Positions 57,743 through 64,000 of a stretch of 64,000 nt of DNA are shown piece after piece; positions within the stretch are counted from its first letter, which is position 1, and each line of letters begins with the position of its first letter. The DNA is from Burkholderia cenocepacia (GTDB taxonomy: Bacteria > Pseudomonadota > Gammaproteobacteria > Burkholderiales > Burkholderiaceae). The stretch lies in contig NZ_UAQZ01000006.1 of the NCBI RefSeq assembly GCF_900446215.1, forward strand, positions 1 to 64,000, given 5' to 3'. A program made the position numbers and the translations under genes. The notes under the pieces were generated by a model. The model did no database searches, was not told where the DNA came from, and saw only the letters and a list, made by a program, of their open reading frames with translations.

Positions 57743-59930
57743 CGCGGTGCGGGCGCAGCCCGTGCCGAACGCGGCGCGACGCGTGTTCCTGAAGGGCGGC
57801 GTCGCGCTGGCGGGCAGCCTGCTGCTGCCGCTGGCATTCGGCGACGTCGTGCAGGCGGCCGGCGACGGCGCGCGCTTTCGCGAGATCAACGACTGGGTTC
57901 GCGTCGACGCGGACGGCCGGACGATCATCGGCTTGTCGCAGGCGGAAGTCGGGCAGGGCGTCCATACCGGGCTGCCGCAGGTGCTGGCCGACGAGATGGA
58001 TGCCGACTGGCGCAGCGTGACGGTCGAGTTCGTCACGGGACGCGACGCGTACCGGATCGATGCCGCGAACGAGGCGCCGCAGCAATTCGTCGGCGCATCG
58101 ATGTCGGCGACGATGTTCTACACGCGGTTGCGGATCGCGGGGGCGCAGGCGCGCTCGGCGTTCCTGCGGGCCGGCGCCGCGCGGCTCGGCGTGCGCGACA
58201 CGCAGTGCGTGACGCGCGACGGCCGCGTCATCCATCCGCCGAGCGGGCGTTCGCTGTCGTACGGCGCGCTCGTCGACGACGCGGCCAGGCTGCCGCACGA
58301 TCCGCAGCCGCGCCTGAAACCGGCTTCCGCGCACACGCTGATCGGCCGTCCGCTGCACAAGCTCGACGTGCCCGCGAAGGTCGACGGCAGCGCGATCTTC
58401 GGCATCGACGTGCAGGTGCCCGACATGCTGGTCGGCGCGCTGACGATGGCGCCGACGCTGAACGGCAAGCCGAGCGCCGTGAAGAACCGCGACGCATTGC
58501 GCGCGATGCCGGGCGTGGCGGACGTCGTGGTCGCGAAGGACGCGGTGATCGTCGTCGCGCAGACCTACTGGCAGGCGAAGAAGGCGTGCGACGCGGCGGA
58601 CATCGTGTGGGACGCGGGCCCGACGCCGGCATTCGACAGCACGACGATCCTCGCGCAGCGCAAGGGCGCGCTGCAGGCGGAGCACGCGGTGGTCGCGACG
58701 CAGGTCGGCGAGCCCGGGCGCCATCTCGCCGAGTCCGGCAACGTCGTCGAAGCCGACTACCACACGCCGTACATCGTTCACGCGACGATGGAGCCCGTCA
58801 ATGCGACCGTGCATGTGCGGGCCGGCGAGATCGAGGTCTGGGGGCCGATCCAGGGGCAGGACAAGGTGCGCTGGACGCTGTCGGCGCTGTTCGGCGTGCC
58901 GGCCGAGCGCGTGATCGTCAACACGACGTTTCTCGGCGGCAGCTTCGGCCGCAAGTACGTGCCCGATTTCGTCGTGCATGCGGCCGTCGCGTCGAAGGCG
59001 GTCGGGCGGCCCGTGAAGGTGATCCGCTCGCGCGAGGACGACATCCGTCACGGCTTCTACCGGCCGTGCGCGTCCGCGCGGTTTCGCGCGGCGCTCGGCC
59101 GCGACGGCCTGCCGGTCGCGCTGCATGCGCGCGTCGCCGGCCATTCGCTGTATGCGGCGATCAAGCGCGACCGCTACGACAAGGCGGGCGGCTGGGACGA
59201 GACGATGCTCGACGGCCTGTACGACCTTTGCTACGACGTGCCGAACCTGCTGGTCGATTCCGTCACGGTGATGCAGCCGATCCCGGTCAGCTTCATGCGC
59301 AGCGTCGGCAGCACGTCGACCGTGTTCTTCCTCGAAAGCTTCGTGAACGAGCTCGCGCATACGGTGCGGGCCGACCCGGTGCAATACCGGCGCGCGTTGC
59401 TGAAGCACGATGCGCTCGCGCTGCGCGTGCTCGATGCGACGGCCGCGCGCGCGAACTGGTTCGGCCGCGCGCCGGCCGGCCTGTCGCGCGGGGTCGCGTA
59501 TTCGCTGTACACCGGGCGCGGCGGCGCGTTCAGCACGTACGTCGCGGCGGTCGCCGAGGTGCGCGTGACGCGCGGCAGCGTGAGGCTCGAGCGGATCGTG
59601 TGCGGGATCGACTGCGGCCGCGCGATCAATCCGCTGCTGATTCGCGAGATGGTCGAGGGCGGCGTCGGCTTTGCGCTCACCAACACGTTCAGGAGCGAAA
59701 TCACGTTCGAGCACGGCGCGGTCGTGCAGCGCAATTTCGCCGACTATCCGCTGCTCGGCCTGGCCGCGATGCCGAAGATCGAGGTGGTGATCGTCGACAG
59801 CGACCGCGATCCGCAAGGCTGCGGCGAGGTCGCGTTGCCGCCCGTCGCGCCGGCGGTGGCGGATGCGATCTGGCGCGCGACCGGCGAGCGGCCGCGTTCG
59901 ATGCCGTTCGATACGCCGCTCGCGACCTGA
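57726..59930 (+). CDS. Molybdopterin-binding subunit of a molybdenum hydroxylase (IorB-like), Tat-exported
   Basis: The 734-residue protein starts with a twin-arginine signal ([14 protein letters not shown]). Molybdopterin motifs are visible: [33 protein letters not shown], and the catalytic base region ending [17 protein letters not shown] with Glu. The two-subunit form lacks an FAD subunit, so electrons probably go to a cytochrome. No maturation XdhC-type gene or cytochrome is in the window. A porin and regulators follow, suggesting uptake and oxidation of an aromatic or aldehyde substrate. Confidence 0.92.
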   Translation: MSRPADAVRAQPVPNAARRVFLKGGVALAGSLLLPLAFGDVVQAAGDGARFREINDWVRVDADGRTIIGLSQAEVGQGVHTGLPQVLADEMDADWRSVTVEFVTGRDAYRIDAANEAPQQFVGASMSATMFYTRLRIAGAQARSAFLRAGAARLGVRDTQCVTRDGRVIHPPSGRSLSYGALVDDAARLPHDPQPRLKPASAHTLIGRPLHKLDVPAKVDGSAIFGIDVQVPDMLVGALTMAPTLNGKPSAVKNRDALRAMPGVADVVVAKDAVIVVAQTYWQAKKACDAADIVWDAGPTPAFDSTTILAQRKGALQAEHAVVATQVGEPGRHLAESGNVVEADYHTPYIVHATMEPVNATVHVRAGEIEVWGPIQGQDKVRWTLSALFGVPAERVIVNTTFLGGSFGRKYVPDFVVHAAVASKAVGRPVKVIRSREDDIRHGFYRPCASARFRAALGRDGLPVALHARVAGHSLYAAIKRDRYDKAGGWDETMLDGLYDLCYDVPNLLVDSVTVMQPIPVSFMRSVGSTSTVFFLESFVNELAHTVRADPVQYRRALLKHDALALRVLDATAARANWFGRAPAGLSRGVAYSLYTGRGGAFSTYVAAVAEVRVTRGSVRLERIVCGIDCGRAINPLLIREMVEGGVGFALTNTFRSEITFEHGAVVQRNFADYPLLGLAAMPKIEVVIVDSDRDPQGCGEVALPPVAPAVADAIWRATGERPRSMPFDTPLAT

Positions 59931-60018
59931 ACGACCCGATATCCCCCACCGGCCGGCGGCGCCCCGCGCGTCGCCGGTCAATAGCAAGCATAACTACACG
60001 ATTGGTCTGGAGACTTCG

Positions 60019-61107
60019 ATGAAAACCTTTCGCACGGCCGCGACGGCCGTCTCGTTCGCGGCCGCCGCCGCATCGCCGGGCGCGCAGGCGCAGGGCAGCG
60101 TGACGCTGTACGGCATCGTCGACACCGGCGTGCAGTACTACAACCATGCGGCCGGCGGCGGCGCGGTCGCCGGCATGCCGTCGCTGACCGGCGAAGTGCC
60201 GTCGCGCTTCGGGTTGCGCGGCGTCGAGGCGCTCGGCGGCGGCTACCGCACGTTCTTCGTGCTCGAAAACGGCTTCGCGCTGAACTCGGGCGCGCTGAAC
60301 TACGGCGGCCGCCTGTTCGGCCGGCAGGCGAACGTCGGCATCGATTCGCCGTACGGCACGCTCACGCTCGGGCGGCAGATGAACATGTCGATGCTCGTGC
60401 TGCTCAACGCCGACGTGATCGGCCCGTCGATTCATTCGATGGCCAGCTTCGACAGCTATCTGCCGAACGCGCGCAGCGACAGCGCGATCGGCTATCTCGG
60501 CCACTTCGGCGGCGTGACGCTCGGCGGTACGTACAGCACCGGGCGCGATGCGGCGGGCCCGGCCGGCCCGTCGGCCACGAACTGCGCGGGCAACGTGCCG
60601 GGCGACCCCGTCGCCTGCCGGCAATACACGATGATGGTCGCGTACGACGCACCGCAGTTCGGCGTGGCCGCATCGTACGACGTGATGCACGGCGGCACGG
60701 GCGCGTCGGCGCCGCTGTCGAGCCCAGGCTATACGGACACGCGCACGATCGTCGATGCGTACGTCAAGCTCGGCATCGCGAAGCTCGGCGCGGGCTGGAT
60801 CCGCCGCAACACGGCGGCCGCGGCCCACAGCCAGTCGGACCTCTTTTTCGCGGGCGGCACGGTCTACGCGACGCCGGCGCTATCATTCGACGCACAGGCC
60901 GTGCGCTATCTGCTGCGCGGCCGCTACGACTCGAACCTGTTCGTCGGGCGCGCGAATTACAGCCTGTCGAAGCGCACGCTGGTCTATACGTCGGTCGGTT
61001 ACATGACGAACAGCGCGTTCGGCACGTCGGCGGTGGCGGCAGGCGGCACGGTCGGCACCGGCCGCAACCAGGTCGGCGCGATGGCGGGCATCCAGCAGCG
61101 CTTCTGA
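60019..61107 (+). CDS. General porin, Gram-negative trimeric type
   Basis: The 362-residue protein has a signal peptide (about residues 1-25) and the Burkholderiales porin pattern: start of mature protein QGSVTLYGIVDTGVQY, SRFGLRGVEALGGGYRTFFVLENGF, NVGIDSPYGTLTLGRQ, and a C-terminal beta strand ending in Phe (GAMAGIQQRF). It forms an outer-membrane channel. Its location after the molybdenum hydroxylase genes, 89 bp downstream, suggests substrate entry for that enzyme. Confidence 0.93.
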   Translation: MKTFRTAATAVSFAAAAASPGAQAQGSVTLYGIVDTGVQYYNHAAGGGAVAGMPSLTGEVPSRFGLRGVEALGGGYRTFFVLENGFALNSGALNYGGRLFGRQANVGIDSPYGTLTLGRQMNMSMLVLLNADVIGPSIHSMASFDSYLPNARSDSAIGYLGHFGGVTLGGTYSTGRDAAGPAGPSATNCAGNVPGDPVACRQYTMMVAYDAPQFGVAASYDVMHGGTGASAPLSSPGYTDTRTIVDAYVKLGIAKLGAGWIRRNTAAAAHSQSDLFFAGGTVYATPALSFDAQAVRYLLRGRYDSNLFVGRANYSLSKRTLVYTSVGYMTNSAFGTSAVAAGGTVGTGRNQVGAMAGIQQRF

Positions 61108-61138
61108 TGCGGCGGCGCGCTCCACGGAGACTTCGACG

Positions 61139-62101
61139 ATGACGACCGATCTTCTCAGCGACGTGCTGACCGACCTGCGGGCCGATGCGGTCGTCACCGG
61201 ACGCTTCACGCTGAGCGCGCCGTGGGCGATCCGCAAGCCGGCCGTCGCGGGCGCGCCGTTTCGCACCTGCGCGGGCAGCCCGTTCTTCCTGGCGGTCGCG
61301 GGCGCCGCGCCCGTGCACGTCGAGCCGGGCGACTTCGTGCTGCTGCCGCACGGCGACGAGCACGTGATGGCGTCGTCGCTCGACGTGCCGCCCGTGCCGT
61401 TCGACACGCTGATGGCCGACAAGGGCATCCGGCCGCGCTTCGATACGCCGCTCGAGTTCGTCGCGGGCGGCGGCGGCGCGACCAGCGAGCTCTATACGGG
61501 GATCGTCGTGTATCGCGACATCGTGCGCAGCCCGCTGTTCTCGGTGTTGCCGACGCTGATCCACGTGCGCGCCAACGATGCGGCCGTCGCGCCGTGGCTC
61601 GCGAGCACGCTGCAGAGCTTCATCCAGGAATCGATGGCGTGCCAGCCGGGCTGGGCGGTCGCCGCGACGCGCCTGGCCGACGTGCTGTTCGTGCAGCTGC
61701 TGCGCGCGCATCTGCAATCGTCGGCGAATCACACGGGCTGGCTGCGTGGCCTCACCGATCCGCAGATCGGCCGCGCGATGGCGCTGATGCATCGCGACCC
61801 GCGGCGCAACTGGCAGCTCGCGAGCCTCGCGGCCGAGGCCGGCATGTCGCGTTCGCGCTTTTGCGCGCATTTCGCCGAACTCGTCGGCGAGACGCCGATC
61901 GGTCATCTGACCGCCTACCGGATGTATCTGGCGAGCGGCGAGCTCGCGAACGGCAAGCTGCGCCTGATCGAGATCGCCGAGCGGGTCGGCTACACGTCGG
62001 AGAAGGCGTTCGCGCGCGCGTTCCATCGCTGGTCGGGGATGGCGCCGCGCCGCTATGCGCGCAACGCACGGGACCTGTATGACCTTGCACGACATGGATG
62101 A
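61139..62101 (+). CDS. AraC-family regulator with cupin sensor
   Basis: The 320-residue protein has an N-terminal cupin-like domain (VEPGDFVLLPHGDEHVM) of the AraC_binding_2/cupin_6 type and a C-terminal two-HTH domain (WQLASLAAEAGMSRSRFCAHFAELVGETP, LIEIAERVGYTSEKAFARAFHRWSGMAPRRY). These regulators often control neighbouring oxidoreductase genes; the adjacent porin and hydroxylase genes are likely targets. It runs into the IclR-type gene with overlap. Confidence 0.9.
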   Translation: MTTDLLSDVLTDLRADAVVTGRFTLSAPWAIRKPAVAGAPFRTCAGSPFFLAVAGAAPVHVEPGDFVLLPHGDEHVMASSLDVPPVPFDTLMADKGIRPRFDTPLEFVAGGGGATSELYTGIVVYRDIVRSPLFSVLPTLIHVRANDAAVAPWLASTLQSFIQESMACQPGWAVAATRLADVLFVQLLRAHLQSSANHTGWLRGLTDPQIGRAMALMHRDPRRNWQLASLAAEAGMSRSRFCAHFAELVGETPIGHLTAYRMYLASGELANGKLRLIEIAERVGYTSEKAFARAFHRWSGMAPRRYARNARDLYDLARHG

Positions 62102-62774
62102 CCGCGCGTTGCGCCATTGGGTGCCGGCGCTCGCGCGCGGGCTCGCGATTCTCGAAGCGGTCGCGGCCGGGCCGTCGCTCCCGACCGCCGCGGACCGGGC
62201 GACGCGGCTCGACGTGCCGCGCAACTCGATCGCGCGGTTGCTGAGGACGCTGGTCCGGCATGCGTTTCTGGTCGTCGATCCGCACGGCCGCTATCGGCCG
62301 GGGCCGGCCGCCGCGCGGGTCGCGGCCGCGTATCTCGGCGCGCGGCCGGAGGTCGCGCACGCGCAGCCGGTGCTGGACGCGTTGTGTGCGCGCAGCGGGC
62401 TCGCCGCGCAGTTGCTCGGGCGGGATGGCGCGGAAGTCGTCGTGCTCGCGCAGGCGGCGCCCGACGGGGCCGCGTGCCTCGTCACGCGCGTCGGCGCGCG
62501 GTTCGCGGGGCGGATAGAGGACGCTGCGGACGACCAAAGCGACGCGGCCGACACGGGTGGTCGGCCCGTCCGGCGGTTTGGCCGGCAACGCGCGTCGTGG
62601 CAGGAGGCTGGCATCGTCGCGATGCCGGTGGATGCGGGCGGGGCGCTCGCGATCGGCGTCGCGCTCGATGTGCCGGGCGACGCACGATGGCGGCGGATAC
62701 CGGCAATGATCGACGACGCGGCCCGGCGCCTGGCGGACGCGCTGGCCGATCCGGCCGAGGCCGAGCGCCGCTGA
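62079..62774 (+). CDS. IclR-type transcriptional regulator, short
   Basis: The product of about 230 residues has an IclR winged helix (ALARGLAILEAVAAGPSLP to RLLRTLVRHAFL, about residues 15-80) and an incomplete effector domain (PVLDALCARSGLAAQLLGRDG, EVVVLAQAAPDGAA) that lacks the usual last third. Family members are about 250-270 residues, so it is slightly short. Starts at 62079 or 62094 overlap the AraC stop region; both are possible. It may act together with the AraC protein. Confidence 0.8.
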   Translation: MTLHDMDDRALRHWVPALARGLAILEAVAAGPSLPTAADRATRLDVPRNSIARLLRTLVRHAFLVVDPHGRYRPGPAAARVAAAYLGARPEVAHAQPVLDALCARSGLAAQLLGRDGAEVVVLAQAAPDGAACLVTRVGARFAGRIEDAADDQSDAADTGGRPVRRFGRQRASWQEAGIVAMPVDAGGALAIGVALDVPGDARWRRIPAMIDDAARRLADALADPAEAERR

Positions 62775-62900
62775 GCGCCGTCGGCCGTCGTCGCGGCCCA
62801 CCGGCGTGGATGCCGGCTGCGCGCGACCTTCGCGGCGGCGCGGGCCGACGGCCGGAGCGGGGCGGTACGACATGCCCCGCCCCGTTCGCGTCCGGCCGCT

Positions 62901-62940
62901 CGCCGCTACTCGCCGCTACTTGCCGTTACTCGCCGTTACT
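62901..62940. repeat. Four 10-bp tandem repeats, CGCCGYTACT
   Basis: Four tandem copies (two CGCCGCTACT, one TGCCGTTACT, one CGCCGTTACT) end at the stop codon of the RND efflux gene on the minus strand, so the TAA at 62936-62938 lies within the last unit. Slippage could alter the C-terminal residues and the stop. Confidence 0.9.
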
Positions 62941-64000
62941 CGCCGGCGACGGCCGGCCCGCCGGTATTGCCGCGGCGGTTGCGGCGCTTCTCGGCCCATA
63001 CGCGGAACCGGTCCATGTACAGGTAGACGACCGGCGTCGTATAGAGCGTCAGCACCTGCGACATGACCAGGCCGCCGGCGATCGCGATCCCGAGCGGCGC
63101 GCGCAATTCGGCGCCGTCGCCGTTGCCGAACGCGAGCGGCAGCGCGCCGAGCAGCGCCGCCATCGTCGTCATCATGATCGGGCGAAAGCGCAGCAGGCAC
63201 GCTTCGTGGATCGCGTCGAACGACGACTTCCCTTGGTTGCGCGTCTGGTCGATCGCGAAGTCGACCATCATGATCGCGTTCTTCTTCACGATGCCGATCA
63301 GCAGGATCACGCCGATCAGCGCGATGATGCTGAACTCGGTCTTGAACAGCAGCAGCGCGAGCAGCGCGCCGACGCCGGCCGACGGCAGCGTCGACAGGAT
63401 CGTGATCGGATGGATGTAGCTCTCGTACAGGATCCCGAGCACGATGTAGACGGCCAGCAGCGCGGCGAGGATCAGGATCGGCTGATCGTTCATCGACTGC
63501 TGGAACGCCTGCGCGGTGCCCTGGAAGCTGCCGACGATCGTCGGCGGAACCCCGACCTGCGCCATCGTCTGGTAGATCACCTGCGTCGCCTGCGACAGCG
63601 ACACGCCCGGCGGCAGGTTGAACGAGATCGTCGTCGCGACGAACAGCCCCTGGTGGTTGACCGACAGCGGCGTCGTGCTCGGCCCGAAGGTCGCGATCGC
63701 CGACAGCGGGATCATCGTCGACTTCGACGTCGACACCGACGCGCCCGACGACGCGCTCGACTTGCCGCTCGCCGCGATCGAGTTGAGCGCCTGGTTGCGC
63801 GCCGAGTCGGACGCGATCGCCGCGGCGCTTTGCGCGGCCGTGCCGGCGCTCGACGTGCCGGCCGAGGTCGCGACGAAGGTGCCGGCGGCCGCGTTGGTGG
63901 TCTGCGAGCCGTTCGCGCTGCCGCCCGACGTGCTGATCCAAACCTGGTTCAGCATCTCCGGGCTCTGCCAGTATTTCGGCGCGACTTCCATCACGACGTG
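62936..64000 (-). CDS. RND efflux pump, inner-membrane transporter (MdtB/MuxB type), C-terminal part
   Basis: The visible 354 residues end the gene; the start lies beyond the window. The periplasmic part has [14 protein letters not shown] and the MdtB/MdtC signature [23 protein letters not shown]. The second half has membrane helices typical of RND pumps: [72 protein letters not shown] and a C-terminal [21 protein letters not shown]. It exports drugs or small molecules with a membrane-fusion and an outer-membrane partner. The Ser/Ala-rich insertion near residues 24-90 is unusual. Confidence 0.92.
   Translation of the reverse strand, partial: HVVMEVAPKYWQSPEMLNQVWISTSGGSANGSQTTNAAAGTFVATSAGTSSAGTAAQSAAAIASDSARNQALNSIAASGKSSASSGASVSTSKSTMIPLSAIATFGPSTTPLSVNHQGLFVATTISFNLPPGVSLSQATQVIYQTMAQVGVPPTIVGSFQGTAQAFQQSMNDQPILILAALLAVYIVLGILYESYIHPITILSTLPSAGVGALLALLLFKTEFSIIALIGVILLIGIVKKNAIMMVDFAIDQTRNQGKSSFDAIHEACLLRFRPIMMTTMAALLGALPLAFGNGDGAELRAPLGIAIAGGLVMSQVLTLYTTPVVYLYMDRFRVWAEKRRNRRGNTGGPAVAGE

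Overview
The window is a GC-rich chromosomal segment with the gene content, codon use and promoter style of a Burkholderia species, most likely of the B. cepacia complex. Indicators are the hopanoid tail genes hpnIJKL, the two-subunit arginine succinyltransferase, a Gram-negative porin of the Burkholderia type, a Tat-exported phospholipase C and many lone LysR, AraC, GntR and IclR regulators. I could not run searches; every assignment comes from reading motifs.

Layout. 0-4.3 kb: the end of a GGDEF cyclase, a decayed alpha/beta hydrolase, a frameshifted GNAT gene and XRE-cupin regulator, and a ParD-like gene fused by a frameshift to methionine aminopeptidase. 4.4-8.7 kb: free-Met-(R)-sulfoxide reductase, an IS110-family element, a LysR/pirin divergent pair and an ElaA-type acetyltransferase. 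8.7-10.7 kb: a copper-delivery cluster for cytochrome oxidase (CtaG-like, PCuAC, SCO). 11-13.1 kb: trehalose synthesis (otsB-otsA). 13.2-14.6 kb: an IS3-family element inside the otsA terminator. 14.6-19.7 kb: an ABC exporter, a GT4 glycosyltransferase and two membrane proteins. 19.8-22.2 kb: glucarate dehydratase with a divergent FadR-type regulator. 22.4-29.5 kb: a branched-chain-type binding protein, phospholipase C, pyridoxal kinase, a secreted hydrolase and an LLM-class flavoprotein. 30-35.4 kb: hopanoid head-group genes hpnI-J-K-L and a BamE-like lipoprotein.

35.8-48.5 kb is one physiological unit. An arginine/ornithine-type ABC transporter (two permeases and an ATPase) and an ArgR-like AraC regulator are followed by a 770-bp inverted repeat, then the complete arginine succinyltransferase pathway (astC, aruF, aruG, astD, astB, astE) and finally the transporter's likely periplasmic binding protein. 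Candidate ArgR boxes lie before three of these transcription units. 48.5-49.9 kb: a second IS3-family element, again inside a terminator loop. 50-64 kb: HDOD and PAS-GGDEF-EAL signalling proteins, a secreted peroxiredoxin, an NAD(P)-binding protein, a NYN-LOTUS RNA-biology protein, a glyoxalase-fold protein, a two-subunit molybdenum hydroxylase with a porin and AraC and IclR regulators, and the 3' end of an RND efflux pump.

Most notable signals: two different IS3/IS150-like elements each sitting exactly in the loop of a bidirectional terminator between convergent genes; the giant inverted repeat between argR and astC; a structured leader in the IS110 element that could be its bridge RNA; and a run of indels confined to about 0.9-3.5 kb.
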